Below are positions 18,312 to 30,346 of a DNA stretch of 64,000 bases, piece after piece. The notes beneath the pieces are model-generated. The model did no database searches, was not told the DNA's origin, and saw only the letters and a list, made by a program, of their open reading frames with translations. The position numbers and the translations under genes are program-made. The stretch comes from Mesorhizobium erdmanii USDA 3471 (GTDB lineage: Bacteria > Pseudomonadota > Alphaproteobacteria > Rhizobiales > Rhizobiaceae): contig NZ_AXAE01000015.1 of NCBI RefSeq assembly GCF_000472705.1, forward strand, positions 62,001-126,000, given 5' to 3'. The first letter of the stretch is position 1; each line of letters starts with the position of its first letter.

Positions 18312-19007
18312 TCAACCGAGCGCGAATTCCACCGCCGCCTCGGCATGGATACGCGTCGTATCGAAGACCGGAACGTCGAAGTCGCGCTGTCCGATCAGCA
18401 TGGTGATCTCGGTACAACCCATGATGATACTGTCGACGGCCTCTTCACGGCGCAGACGTTCGGCCTCTTCAATATAGGCCCTTTTCGAGGCGTCGGTGAC
18501 GATGCCCTGGCAGAGCTCGTCATAGATGACGCGATGCACCATGTCGCGCCCGGCGGCATCGGGCACCACGGGCGACAGTCCGTATCTGCCGGTGAGCCGT
18601 CCCTTGTAGAAGTCCTGCTCCATGGTGAAGCGGGTCGCCAGTAGCGCCGGGCGCTGCATGCCGGCGCGCTTGATCGCGGCCGCCGTGGCATCGGCGATAT
18701 GGATCAGCGGGATCGATACGGACGCCTGCACCTGATCGGCAAGTTTGTGCATGGTGTTGGTGCACAAAAGCAGCCCTTCCGCGCCGCCCGCCTCGAGCTT
18801 TCGCGCCGCTTCGACGAGGAGCACGCCGGCACCGTCCCAATCGCCATGATGCTGCCGCTCGGCGATCTCGGCAAAGTCGAACGACCACAGCAGCAGTTTC
18901 GCCGAGTGCAGCCCGCCAAGCCGCTCGCGTACGATCTCGTTGAGCAGGCGATAATAGATGGCGCTCGATTCCCAGCTCATGCCGCCGATGAGGCCAAGGG
19001 TTTTCAT
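18312..19007 (-). CDS. aspartate/glutamate racemase family protein
   Basis: The 231-aa protein has the Asp/Glu racemase fold and both catalytic cysteines: Cys82 in LLLCTNTMHK and Cys198 in IIMGCTEI. The start MKTLGLIGGMSWESS is typical of the YgeA/RacX-like branch. It would interconvert L- and D-amino acids without a cofactor; the substrate cannot be told from sequence. It precedes priA's stop by 49 bp and shares its strand. Confidence 0.9.
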   Translation of the reverse strand: MKTLGLIGGMSWESSAIYYRLLNEIVRERLGGLHSAKLLLWSFDFAEIAERQHHGDWDGAGVLLVEAARKLEAGGAEGLLLCTNTMHKLADQVQASVSIPLIHIADATAAAIKRAGMQRPALLATRFTMEQDFYKGRLTGRYGLSPVVPDAAGRDMVHRVIYDELCQGIVTDASKRAYIEEAERLRREEAVDSIIMGCTEITMLIGQRDFDVPVFDTTRIHAEAAVEFALG

Positions 19008-19056
19008 GTGATCTTCCGTTTCTCGCTGGACTCAGCCTATCGCTGGCAGCACCAAG

Positions 19057-21240
19057 TCACAAAAAGCTCTGCGGATCGATATCCACCTGGACCCTCACCG
19101 AACCGCGCTGTTTCGGCCCATTGGCCAGCATGGCCCTGATAAAACCTTGCATGTCGGCGCGCCGTTCGCCCTGGATCAGCAGGCGGAAGCGGTGGCGGCC
19201 GCCGAGCAGCGACAGCGGCGCTTCGGCGGGCCCGAGCACGAACAGATCGCTGGCCTCGGGCGCGGCGCGACGCAGGCCGCGTGCATGGCCTTCGGCCTCG
19301 GCCCGCGTCACCGCGCTGACGATGACGCCGGCCAGCCGGCCGAAGGGCGGCAAGGCCGCCCGCTCGCGCTCGGCGATCTCGCGCTCATAAAAAGCCTCGG
19401 CATCGCCGGAGACGATCGCCCGCATCACCGGATGGTCAGGCTGGAAAGTCTGCAGCAGGCCGAGGCTCTTCTTGCCGGTGCGGCCGGCGCGGCCGGTCAC
19501 CTGGCTGAGCAGCTGGAAAGTACGCTCGGCGGCGCGCGGATCGCCATTGGCGAGGCCAAGGTCTGCATCGACGACGCCGACCAGCGTCATGTTGGGAAAA
19601 TTGTGCCCCTTGGCGACCAACTGCGTGCCGATGACGATGTCGGCCTCGCCATCGGCGATCGCCTCCAGTTCCAGCCGCAGCCGCCGCACACCGCCCATCA
19701 GGTCGGACGACAATACGATGGTGCGCGCGTCGGGAAAATGCGTGACGACCTCCTCGGCGATGCGCTCGACGCCTGGCCCGCAGGCGACCAGATGGTCGAG
19801 CGTGCCGCATTCGGGGCAGGCCTCGGGGCGGCGTTCATTGTGCCCGCAATGATGGCAGACCAACTGGCCGCGAAAACGATGCTCGACCAGCCATGCCGAG
19901 CACACCGGGCAGCCGAAGCGATGGCCGCAGACCCGGCACAGCGTCAGCGGCGCATAACCGCGCCGGTTGAGGAACAAGAGCGACTGCTCCTTCTTCTCCA
20001 GCGTCTTGCGCATATGGTCGATCAGCACTGGCGACAGGAAGCCGCCGCGCGCCGGCGGCGCGCGGCGCATGTCGATCGACTTCAGCAAAGGCAGCGCCGC
20101 CTCGGCGAAACGGGCGGAGAGAATGGCCCTGTTGTATTTGCCCTGGCTCGCATTGACCCGGCTTTCGACCGAGGGCGTCGCCGACGCCAGCACCACCGGG
20201 AAGCCGCCGATATGGCCGCGCACCACCGCCATGTCGCGCGCATTGTAGAAGACGCGGTCCTCCTGCTTGTAGGCGGGGTCATGCTCCTCGTCGACGACGA
20301 TCAGGCCGAGCTCCCTGAACGGCAGGAACAGCGCCGAACGGGCGCCGGCGACGACGCGCACGCCGCCTTCCGCCACTTGCCGCCAAACCTTTTCGCGCAT
20401 CCTTGGCGGCAGGTCGGAATGCCATTCGCCCGGCTTGGCGCCGAAGCGCTGCTGGAAGCGTTCGAGGAAAGCATGGGTCAGCGCGATTTCCGGAAGCAGG
20501 ATCAGCACCTGCTTGCCCTGGTCGAGTGCTGCCGCCACCGCCTCGAAATAGACTTCCGTCTTGCCCGAACCGGTGACGCCATCGAGCAGCGCGACGTTGA
20601 AAGCGCCGGCCGCGACATTGCCCCGCAGCATCGATGCGGCGTCATTCTGATCCGGCATCAATTCCGGCACGGCATAGCTCGGGTCGGGCGCGGCCACGAC
20701 CGGCCGCGGCGGGATCATCACCCTCTCGAACACACCTTGCGCCTTGAGCCCCTCGATCACCGTCGACGACACGCCTGCCGCGTGGGCGAGACCCGAGCGT
20801 GTCCAGGCTAGGCCGCCCTCGGCCGTCTCCAGCACGCGCGATCGCGCATCGGTCATTCGATCGGGCATGACAAGCGTCCGCTGCAGCCCCTCGATCCAGG
20901 GTTCCGGGTCAAAGGCCTCCGGCGCTCTGAGGAGCATGCGCGCCACCATGCCCGGCGCCGACAGCGTGTATTGCGCCACCCAGTCGACGAACCGGCGCAT
21001 GGCGCGGTCGATCGGCGGACAGTCGAAAACCTGTTCGATCGGGCGCAGTTTTTTCGCGTCGACAGTCTCGACCGCACCGTCCCAGACGATGCCGGCCACC
21101 TGGCGCGGCCCGAGCGGCACGCGCACGATCGACCCCGGCACGACGCGCATGCCGGCCGGCACGGCATAGGTGTAGGGGCGTTCGGCAGGCATCGGCACCA
21201 GCACCGGTGCGGCCGCGACAAAGGGCGAATCTTCGATCAT
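19057..21240 (-). CDS. priA: primosomal protein N' (replication restart helicase PriA)
   Basis: The 727-aa protein has the PriA 3' DNA-binding N-terminus (VPMPAERPYTYAVPAGMRVVPGSIVRVPLG), Walker A GVTGSGKTEVYFE, a DEEH box (VVDEEHDPAYKQED), zinc-binding cysteines (CRVCGHRFGCPVCSAWL, CHHCGH, CPECG) and helicase motif VI (QVTGRAGR). PriA reloads the replisome at stalled forks. Length is standard. It is divergent from the transaldolase gene, 91 bp apart. Confidence 0.97.
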   Translation of the reverse strand: MIEDSPFVAAAPVLVPMPAERPYTYAVPAGMRVVPGSIVRVPLGPRQVAGIVWDGAVETVDAKKLRPIEQVFDCPPIDRAMRRFVDWVAQYTLSAPGMVARMLLRAPEAFDPEPWIEGLQRTLVMPDRMTDARSRVLETAEGGLAWTRSGLAHAAGVSSTVIEGLKAQGVFERVMIPPRPVVAAPDPSYAVPELMPDQNDAASMLRGNVAAGAFNVALLDGVTGSGKTEVYFEAVAAALDQGKQVLILLPEIALTHAFLERFQQRFGAKPGEWHSDLPPRMREKVWRQVAEGGVRVVAGARSALFLPFRELGLIVVDEEHDPAYKQEDRVFYNARDMAVVRGHIGGFPVVLASATPSVESRVNASQGKYNRAILSARFAEAALPLLKSIDMRRAPPARGGFLSPVLIDHMRKTLEKKEQSLLFLNRRGYAPLTLCRVCGHRFGCPVCSAWLVEHRFRGQLVCHHCGHNERRPEACPECGTLDHLVACGPGVERIAEEVVTHFPDARTIVLSSDLMGGVRRLRLELEAIADGEADIVIGTQLVAKGHNFPNMTLVGVVDADLGLANGDPRAAERTFQLLSQVTGRAGRTGKKSLGLLQTFQPDHPVMRAIVSGDAEAFYEREIAERERAALPPFGRLAGVIVSAVTRAEAEGHARGLRRAAPEASDLFVLGPAEAPLSLLGGRHRFRLLIQGERRADMQGFIRAMLANGPKQRGSVRVQVDIDPQSFL

Positions 21241-21331
21241 GAGGCGTGACCTTGCCCCGACTTTGGTCTAGATCAAAGAGCAACGCTGAACGTGCCTTCC
21301 CAAGCACGACGAATTCGTCAGGAGACCCACC

Positions 21332-21988
21332 ATGAAATTTTTCGTCGACACCGCCGACATCAAGGATATCCGTGAACTCAACGATCTGGGGCTGCTCGAC
21401 GGCGTCACCACCAATCCGTCGCTGATTCTCAAATCCGGCGGCAAGATCGCCGACGTCACCAAGCAGATTTGCGATATCGTCGCCGGCCCGGTCTCGGCCG
21501 AAGTCGTGGCGAGCGAGTACAAGGACATGCTGGCGGAGGCGGAAGTGCTGGCCAAGATCGCGCCCAATGTCTGCATCAAGGTGCCGCTGACGCTGGACGG
21601 CCTGAGGGCCTGCAAGACCATTCGCACCCAGATGAACCGCATGGTCAACGTCACGCTGTGCTTCTCGGCCAACCAGGCGCTGCTCGCCGCCAAGGCCGGC
21701 GCGTCCTTCATCTCGCCCTTCGTCGGCCGCGTCGATGACACCGGCTCGGACGGCATGGAGCTGATCCAGGAGATCCGGCAGATCTACGACAATTACGATT
21801 TCCAGACCGAGATCCTCGTCGCCTCGGTGCGCACGGTGAACCACGTCAAGCAGGCCGCCCTCATCGGCGCCGACGTCGTGACCGCACCGCCGGCGACGCT
21901 GAAGGCGCTGGTCAAGCACCCGCTGACCGACAAGGGCCTGGACCAGTTCGCCGCCGATTGGGCAAAGACCGGCCAGAAGATCGGCTGA
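21332..21988 (+). CDS. tal: transaldolase (short, TalC-like form)
   Basis: The 218-aa TIM-barrel enzyme has the Schiff-base Lys83 (CIKVPLT) and GVTTNPSLI (24-32). The short subfamily includes true transaldolases and fructose-6-phosphate aldolases. E. coli FsaA has Tyr131 in APYVNR; here the matching stretch is SPFVGR with Phe129, the residue of transaldolases, so I favour the pentose-phosphate role. The gene is single, with AGGAG upstream of the ATG and a strong terminator after it. Confidence 0.9.
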   Translation: MKFFVDTADIKDIRELNDLGLLDGVTTNPSLILKSGGKIADVTKQICDIVAGPVSAEVVASEYKDMLAEAEVLAKIAPNVCIKVPLTLDGLRACKTIRTQMNRMVNVTLCFSANQALLAAKAGASFISPFVGRVDDTGSDGMELIQEIRQIYDNYDFQTEILVASVRTVNHVKQAALIGADVVTAPPATLKALVKHPLTDKGLDQFAADWAKTGQKIG

Positions 21989-22006
21989 GGTCGCGCTGCT
22001 TCAATG

Positions 22007-22034
22007 AAAAAAGGCCGGGCAACCGGCCTTTTTT
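22007..22034. terminator. bidirectional terminator between tal and ftsK
   Basis: AAAAAAGGCCGG (22007-22018) pairs with CCGGCCTTTTTT (22023-22034) around a GCAA loop. The A/T tails give U-runs on both strands, so it serves both convergent genes. Confidence 0.92.
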
Positions 22035-22076
22035 GTTATGCGTCCGACGAAGCCCGATCGCCGAAGCGGTCGCCAA

Positions 22077-24650
22077 TCATTCCGCGCCGTCTTCGTCAGG
22101 CGTGGCTACCGGCGGGCGCCGGCCCATGATGATCTCGCGCTTGCCGACATGGTTGGGCGCGCCGACCAGCCCTTCCTTTTCCATCCGTTCGACCAGCGAT
22201 GCGGCGCGGTTGTAGCCGATCCCGAGGCGGCGCTGGATGTAGGACGTCGAACACTTCTTGTCGCGCACGACCACCTTGACCGCTTCGTCATAGCTGGCAT
22301 CGCCATCCTCGGCCGCGACGGATCCCTTGTCGAAGACGGCGCCCTGGTCGCCGTCAATCTCTTCGTCATCCTCGTCGGCGGTCACGGTTTCCAGATATTC
22401 CGGCCGGCCCTGCGCCTTCAGATGCGCCACGACATGTTCGACTTCCGCATCGGAGACAAAGGGGCCGTGCACACGTGAAATGCGTCCTCCACCCATCATG
22501 TGCAGCATGTCGCCCTGGCCGAGCAGTTGTTCGGCGCCCTGTTCGCCCAGAATGGTGCGGCTGTCGATCTTGGAGGTGACCTGGAAGGAGATGCGGGTCG
22601 GGAAGTTGGCCTTGATCGTGCCGGTGATGACGTCGACCGAAGGGCGCTGCGTGGCCATGATCAGATGGATGCCGGCCGCGCGGGCCATCTGCGCCAGGCG
22701 CTGGATGGCACCTTCGATCTCCTTGCCGGCGACCATCATCAGGTCGGCCATCTCGTCGACGATGACGACGATGTATGGCATCGGCGCCAGATCGATTTCC
22801 TGCTGCTCGAACAGCGGCTCACCGGTGCCTTTTTCGAAGCCGGTTTGCACCGTCATGACGACGGCCTCGCCCTTGTCGCGGGCTTGGGCGGCGCGCTCAT
22901 TGTAGCCATCGATGTTGCGCACGCCGAGCCGCGCCATCTTGCGATAGCGGTCCTCCATCTCGCGCACCGCCCATTTGAGCGCGGTGACCGCTTTCTTGGG
23001 ATCGGTGACGACGGGCGTCAGAAGATGCGGGATGCCGTCATAGACGGAGAGTTCCAGCATCTTCGGATCGACCATGATCAGCCGGCACTCTTCCGGCTTC
23101 AGCCGGTAGAGCAGCGACAGGATCATCGTGTTGATGGCGACCGACTTGCCTGAGCCCGTGGTGCCGGCGACCAGCAGATGCGGCATCTTCGCCAGCTCAG
23201 CGATGACAGGTTCGCCGCCGATCGTCTTGCCGAGGCAAAGCGCCAGCTTGCAGCTGGTCTTGCGGAAACCCTGCGATTCGATCAGCTCGCGGAAATAGAC
23301 GGTCTCGCGGGTCTCGTTCGGCAGCTCGATGCCGATGACGTTGCGGCCCGGCACCACGGCGACGCGCGCCGAAATTGCCGACATGGAGCGGGCGATGTCA
23401 TCGGCAAGGCCGATGACCCGGGACGATTTGACGCCGGGCGCCGGCTCGAACTCATAGAGGGTGACGACCGGACCGGGGCGGACGTGGATGATCTCGCCGC
23501 GCACGCCGAAATCCTCGAGCACGCTTTCCAGAAGATCGGCATTCTGCTCCAGCCGTTCCTGCGACATGTAGAAGCCCTGTCCTTCCGGCGGCTGCTGCAG
23601 CAGCTCTTCCGAGGGAAGTTCGTAGGCCTCGCCTGTCGTGGCCGGCACGATCTTGCCCGCCATGGGCAGCGGCGCGGACACGCGCCCAGCCGGAGCCTGC
23701 CCGCTCTCCTCCGTGCCTTGCGCGACCCGCGCCGAAGCGGCGTTGCTGGCAACAGCGGGAATTGCAGCAGCCGCCGGCTGGACCCTTTGCCGTGTGCTTT
23801 TCGCCGCCGGCTGAGCCGCGGCCTCATTCGAGTTGGCTGGACGGACATCCGGCAGGACGGGCGGGGCCTGCAGGCCTGGAAGACAGTCGATGACACGGAA
23901 CAACGCAGTGGGATCGGACGCGGACGCGTCACGAATATCGACCAATTGGATACCGACAGGCCCGGCCGCGCGCACAATCGGTACCGCTCGTGGCGCCGGT
24001 GACGGCGCTTCGATCATGTAGGGCGCCATGAGTTCGAAGAAGACGTGATCCGACAGATAGGGCCAGCGCGCGGTTTCGCGACCTTTCCTGACCGGTGCAG
24101 CCATTCCCTGAACCGGCGTCGTTGAGGCGGATGCACTTGCGGTCACGGCTGTCCTCGCCCCTGCCGGTGCGACAATCCGCGCCTGTTCTCCGGCATTCCC
24201 GGCTGAGGCGGATGGTGTGGGAGAGGCAGGCTGCCTTTCATGCGTGGGGGCCCTGTTACCTGCGAGTGGCCGGGCCGCCTCCAGGGCAGGATGCCGGCTT
24301 CTCATCGGCGCTGCCGAAGCCTCGCTGGATCGTGCGATTGCCTGTGGCGCTGGTGGCGTCAGTGGCTGACTTTGCTCGACAGCGACCTGGTCGCGCTCCG
24401 GACGGCGCGCGTTGGCCTCGTAATCCGGCGTGCGCGTGAACCGCACATTGGGCGCCAGGAAGAAATAGTCTTGCCAGGCGGGGCTCTCATTGCCGCCGAG
24501 ATCCACCGGTGGCGGGGAATTGCCGGCCCTGACCGCACCGGGCTGCCGGCCATCCACCTTGCCGCCGATGCGGTTGAAACGCTTTCCCTCGGGATCATCG
24601 GGTGAAGCTGCATTCAATGAATTGACCCGAGGAAAACGCTTGGATTCCAT
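22077..24650 (-). CDS. ftsK: FtsK-type DNA translocase lacking membrane segments
   Basis: The 857-aa protein has a long Pro/Ala-rich N-terminal region (1-340) with no hydrophobic segment, then the alpha/beta motor: [22 protein letters not shown] (399-420), Walker A GTTGSGKS (496-503), Walker [15 protein letters not shown], and a C-terminal gamma winged-helix ([25 protein letters not shown]) that reads KOPS/dif-proximal DNA. FtsK normally anchors at the septum through four N-terminal membrane helices; these are missing, so this one is soluble or recruited by partners. Rhizobia often carry two FtsKs. ATG 24650 was chosen over a TTG two codons upstream. Confidence 0.92.
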   Translation of the reverse strand: MESKRFPRVNSLNAASPDDPEGKRFNRIGGKVDGRQPGAVRAGNSPPPVDLGGNESPAWQDYFFLAPNVRFTRTPDYEANARRPERDQVAVEQSQPLTPPAPQAIARSSEASAAPMRSRHPALEAARPLAGNRAPTHERQPASPTPSASAGNAGEQARIVAPAGARTAVTASASASTTPVQGMAAPVRKGRETARWPYLSDHVFFELMAPYMIEAPSPAPRAVPIVRAAGPVGIQLVDIRDASASDPTALFRVIDCLPGLQAPPVLPDVRPANSNEAAAQPAAKSTRQRVQPAAAAIPAVASNAASARVAQGTEESGQAPAGRVSAPLPMAGKIVPATTGEAYELPSEELLQQPPEGQGFYMSQERLEQNADLLESVLEDFGVRGEIIHVRPGPVVTLYEFEPAPGVKSSRVIGLADDIARSMSAISARVAVVPGRNVIGIELPNETRETVYFRELIESQGFRKTSCKLALCLGKTIGGEPVIAELAKMPHLLVAGTTGSGKSVAINTMILSLLYRLKPEECRLIMVDPKMLELSVYDGIPHLLTPVVTDPKKAVTALKWAVREMEDRYRKMARLGVRNIDGYNERAAQARDKGEAVVMTVQTGFEKGTGEPLFEQQEIDLAPMPYIVVIVDEMADLMMVAGKEIEGAIQRLAQMARAAGIHLIMATQRPSVDVITGTIKANFPTRISFQVTSKIDSRTILGEQGAEQLLGQGDMLHMMGGGRISRVHGPFVSDAEVEHVVAHLKAQGRPEYLETVTADEDDEEIDGDQGAVFDKGSVAAEDGDASYDEAVKVVVRDKKCSTSYIQRRLGIGYNRAASLVERMEKEGLVGAPNHVGKREIIMGRRPPVATPDEDGAE

Positions 24651-24892
24651 GCTCAAGACTCACTCTGAAACGTCTGCTGAGCAATAGGGAGCGAGTGGTT
24701 AACAGTTGCTTCCCGTCGGCACCGTTGGAGCGATCGAAATGTATTTTCGCAGCGACGCGCGGGATCCGGATTCGGGCAGCCGATCGTCATTCGGCGAACA
24801 CCCGCGCAGCCAAGGCGTCGAGCTAAGAAGATGAGGTGAAACGATGGTGCGCCCGGCCGCTGCCAGGCCGCTGGAAGCCATTGTTGCGATGG

Positions 24893-25457
24893 CTATGCAG
24901 CTGCCTTGCCGTGCCGGGCCAGATCCTGGGCGATGGACAGCTGCAGGGCCTCGGCCAGTTCGCGCGCGGCGCGGTTCTCGGCGTCGATCTGCGCCCGGTA
25001 CGAGGCAAATTCCTGCCGCGGCCGGTCGAAGGACGAGGTGATCGCGCGCTTGCCGACCGTGATGACGGCACCGGTCTTCATATCGGTCAGCGTATAGCTG
25101 GCGGTCAGCGTCACCGAACCGGCGGTCGGCTCGTCCTGATCGGTTTGGACCTGCACGAGGGCCGAGGATTCCACGGCCTCGGTCACAGTGAGATCGAGCG
25201 AATAAAGCGGCGAGGCCGGTTCACCGGCCCCGCGCCCAAAGCCGAAGATCAGATTGTTGCGCACCTGCTGGGCATAGCGCGTCTTGACCGGCTTGACGGC
25301 GATCGACGCCAGTTCGGCATTGGCACTCGCGCCCGTCGACAACGGCGCGTTGGAATAGAGCGGCCGCACCGTGCAGGCCGAAACCAGCGCCAGCGAGCCG
25401 ACAAGGCCGGCAAGCGCTACGCGGCGCAGCAAACGGCTCAGCTCTGTCTTTTCCCGA

Positions 25458-25471
<14 letters not shown>
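24893..25471 (-). CDS. lptE: LPS assembly lipoprotein LptE
   Basis: The 192-aa protein has a lipoprotein signal with lipobox LVSAC (Cys33), followed by TVRPLYS, the usual start of mature LptE. It plugs the LptD barrel in the outer membrane for LPS export. Its first 14 bases overlap the end of leuS, an arrangement common in alphaproteobacteria, and they are probably cotranscribed. No holA follows it; the next 242 bp before ftsK carry no recognised minus-strand gene. Confidence 0.9.
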
Positions 25472-28082
<2,611 letters not shown>

Positions 28083-28110
28083 GGGACGTTTTTCACTTAA
28101 AAGCAGGCAC

Positions 28111-28138
28111 GAACCGCCGATGACTGGTCCGGCGGTTC
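28111..28138 (-). promoter_or_regulatory. hairpin in the leuS leader
   Basis: GAACCGCCG (28111-28119) pairs perfectly with CGGCGGTTC (28130-28138) with a 10-nt loop, 28 bp upstream of the leuS ATG. There is no U-run, T-box core or leader peptide with Leu codons that I can see, so a regulatory role is only possible. Confidence 0.35.
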
Positions 28139-28238
28139 AGGGAATGTGGTCCGGGTGTTCACCATGGTTTGGCAAACCCGTCAACCATATGGGCATCGCG
28201 GCGGCTAAAAACGCGGGTCAAAACAGCGGGATTTGCAT

Positions 28239-28901
28239 ATGGGTGACACCGTTCAGCAGTTTTTCGCGGTCAAGGCGAAGATCGCCGCCGCCGAGCAGGA
28301 GGCCGACCGCAAGGCGGGTGCCGTGACCTTGGTGGCTGTCTCCAAGACTTTTGAGGCCGCCGACATCCAACCCGTCATCGAGGCCGGCCAGCGCGTCTTC
28401 GGCGAAAACCGCGTCCAGGAAGCGCAAGGCAAATGGCCCGCGCTGAAGCAGGCTTTCGCGGATATCGAATTGCATTTGATCGGTCCGTTGCAATCGAACA
28501 AGGCCAAGGAGGCGGTGGCGCTGTTCGACGTCATCGAAACGGTCGACCGCGACAAGATCGCCGCCGAATTGGCGAAGGAAATCGCCAGGCAAGGCCGGGC
28601 GCCAAAACTCTATGTCCAAGTCAACACCGGCTCCGAGCCGCAGAAGGCCGGCATCGAGCCCCGCGACGCCGTGGCCTTCATCGCCCACTGCCGCGATGTC
28701 CACGGCCTCGCCATTGAAGGCCTGATGTGCATTCCGCCGGCCGAGGAGAACCCCGGCCCGCACTTCGCCCTGCTGGAAAAGCTCGGCCGCGAGGCAGGTG
28801 TCGAAAAGCTCTCGATGGGCATGTCCGGCGACTACGAGACAGCGATCGCCTTTGGCGCCACCAGCGTTCGGGTCGGTTCGGCGATTTTCGGCAGTCGTTA
28901 G
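28239..28901 (+). CDS. yggS: YggS-family pyridoxal phosphate homeostasis protein
   Basis: The 220-aa TIM-barrel protein has the PLP-binding Lys36 (LVAVSKTF), FGENRVQEAQGKW, HLIGPLQSNKAKEA and the phosphate-site GMSGDYETAIAFGATSVRVGSAIFG. The family (PLPBP/PROSC) keeps free PLP in balance and has no known catalytic activity. ATG 28239 was taken; a TTG two codons earlier is in frame. It is divergent from leuS. Confidence 0.93.
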   Translation: MGDTVQQFFAVKAKIAAAEQEADRKAGAVTLVAVSKTFEAADIQPVIEAGQRVFGENRVQEAQGKWPALKQAFADIELHLIGPLQSNKAKEAVALFDVIETVDRDKIAAELAKEIARQGRAPKLYVQVNTGSEPQKAGIEPRDAVAFIAHCRDVHGLAIEGLMCIPPAEENPGPHFALLEKLGREAGVEKLSMGMSGDYETAIAFGATSVRVGSAIFGSR

Positions 28902-28952
28902 GCCTCTGCAGCGTCTGGTATATGCTTGCCAAACCATTCACCGAGCAGCCTC

Positions 28953-29102
28953 ATGAACTGGGATATTCAGAGCGCAAAGAACAATCTCTCGAAGCTGGTA
29001 AGTCAGTCGCGCAAAAAAGGGCCGCAAACCATCACCACGCGGGGAAAGCCAGTTGCCGTCGTGCTGGCCGTCGAGGCCTATGAACGACTGGTCGATCTCT
29101 AA
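28953..29102 (+). CDS. orphan Phd/YefM-type antitoxin
   Basis: The 49-aa product (MNWDIQSAKNNLSKLVSQSR, then KKGPQTITTRGKPVAVVLAV, then EAYERLVDL) shows the whole Phd/YefM N-terminal pattern: 'AKNxLSxLV', 'GPxxITTRGKPVAVV' and 'YERL'. This domain binds DNA and represses its own operon, while the C-terminal tail of antitoxins neutralises the toxin. Here the protein stops right after YERLVDL, so the toxin-binding tail is minimal. Only 133 bp separate it from the next gene, and no toxin frame is found in either strand there. It may be a regulator or a remnant. Confidence 0.75.
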   Translation: MNWDIQSAKNNLSKLVSQSRKKGPQTITTRGKPVAVVLAVEAYERLVDL

Positions 29103-29235
29103 TAAGTTTTCGCGGCAGTAGCGACGGTCGACCGAGGATGGTCCACCTTGAAAGGGCCATTATGCCAACGCTGGAAACGAAACGTTCCGTTCCTATTTGC
29201 TTTGTGCCACCACACATTTTCCTGGAGCCTTCGCC

Positions 29236-30285
29236 ATGCGTTACAACCAGCTTGGAAATACCGGCCTATTCGTCTCCGAACTGTGCCTCGGCACCATGAC
29301 CTTCGGCGCAGCCGGCCAGAATGCCCAATGGGGCCTGATTGCCAGCCTCGACCAGAAGGGCGTCAACGAGATCGTCGGCCGTTCGATCGCCGCCGGCGTC
29401 ACCTTCTTCGACACGGCCGACGTCTACTCCTTCGGTGAGTCCGAGCGGCTGCTCGGCCAGTCCCTCAAGGACCTCAGCGTCAAACGTTCGGACGTCGTCA
29501 TCGCCACCAAAGTCCATGGCGCCATGGGCAACGGACCGAACGACCGCGGCTCGTCGCGCGGCCACATCATGGATTCGGTCGATGCCAGCCTCGAACGGCT
29601 GCAGGTCGACCATATTGATCTCTATCAGCTGCACGGCACCGATGCGGTAACGCCGATCGACGAGACGCTGCGGGCACTCGACGATCTCGTCGCCAGCGGC
29701 AAGGTCCGCTATGTCGGCGTGTCGAACTGGGCAGCCTGGCGCATCGCCAAGGCGCTCGGCATCGCCGACCGCAAGGGCTTTGCCCGTTTCGAAACCATCC
29801 AGTCCTATTATTCCATCGCCGGCCGCGATCTCGAACGCGAGATCGTGCCGCTCATCAACGAGGAGAAACTCGGCCTGATGGTGTGGTCGCCGATGGCCGG
29901 CGGCCTGCTGTCGGGTAAATACGGCCCCGGCGCCCCCGGCAATGGCGAGGGCCGCCGCGCCTCCTTCAACTTCCCGCCGGTCAACGAGGACCGTGCCTGG
30001 GCGGCCGTCGCCATCATGCGCGAAGTCGCCAAGAAGCACGATGTCAGCGTCGCTACGGTGGCGCTCGGCTATGTCCTGGCCAAGCCCTTCGTGATGAGCG
30101 TCATCATCGGTGCCAGCCGCATGGACCAGCTCGAACAGAACCTTGCCGCCACCCAGCTGAAGCTCGATAGCGACGATCTTACCCGTCTCGACGAAGTCAG
30201 CGCACTGCCCGCCGAATACCCCGGCTGGATGCTGGAGCGTCAGGCCGCCGGCCGGCGCCCGGCGCCGTTCACGCCGAAGGCGTAA
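29236..30285 (+). CDS. aldo/keto reductase
   Basis: The 349-aa NADPH-dependent reductase of the AKR superfamily has the catalytic set Asp/Tyr (FFDTADVYSFGESE), Lys (VVIATKV) and His (LYQLHGTD), plus the coenzyme-site SVIIGASRMDQLEQNL near the end. The start at 29236 has GGAG upstream. Substrate unknown. It is convergent with the LysR gene and similar in plan to the second AKR at 32666-33700, though the two are not close copies. Confidence 0.92.
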   Translation: MRYNQLGNTGLFVSELCLGTMTFGAAGQNAQWGLIASLDQKGVNEIVGRSIAAGVTFFDTADVYSFGESERLLGQSLKDLSVKRSDVVIATKVHGAMGNGPNDRGSSRGHIMDSVDASLERLQVDHIDLYQLHGTDAVTPIDETLRALDDLVASGKVRYVGVSNWAAWRIAKALGIADRKGFARFETIQSYYSIAGRDLEREIVPLINEEKLGLMVWSPMAGGLLSGKYGPGAPGNGEGRRASFNFPPVNEDRAWAAVAIMREVAKKHDVSVATVALGYVLAKPFVMSVIIGASRMDQLEQNLAATQLKLDSDDLTRLDEVSALPAEYPGWMLERQAAGRRPAPFTPKA

Positions 30286-30305
30286 TCCCCTTCGCACCTG
30301 ACCTC

Positions 30306-30337
30306 AAAAGCCGCGCGCCAAACGGCGTGCGGCTTTT
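30306..30337. terminator. bidirectional terminator between aldo/keto reductase and lysR
   Basis: AAAAGCCGCGCGCC (30306-30319) pairs with GGCGTGCGGCTTTT (30324-30337), with one G-U pair and loop AAAC. It serves both convergent genes. Confidence 0.9.
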
Positions 30338-30346
30338 TGACTTCGT

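Noticed and set aside
28083..28238. A T-box or leader-peptide attenuator upstream of leuS
   Set aside because: No T-box core sequence, no Leu-codon run and no U-run after the hairpin.
29103..29235. A toxin gene or remnant after the Phd-type antitoxin
   Set aside because: Neither strand has a frame with RelE, Doc or PIN features in these 133 bp.
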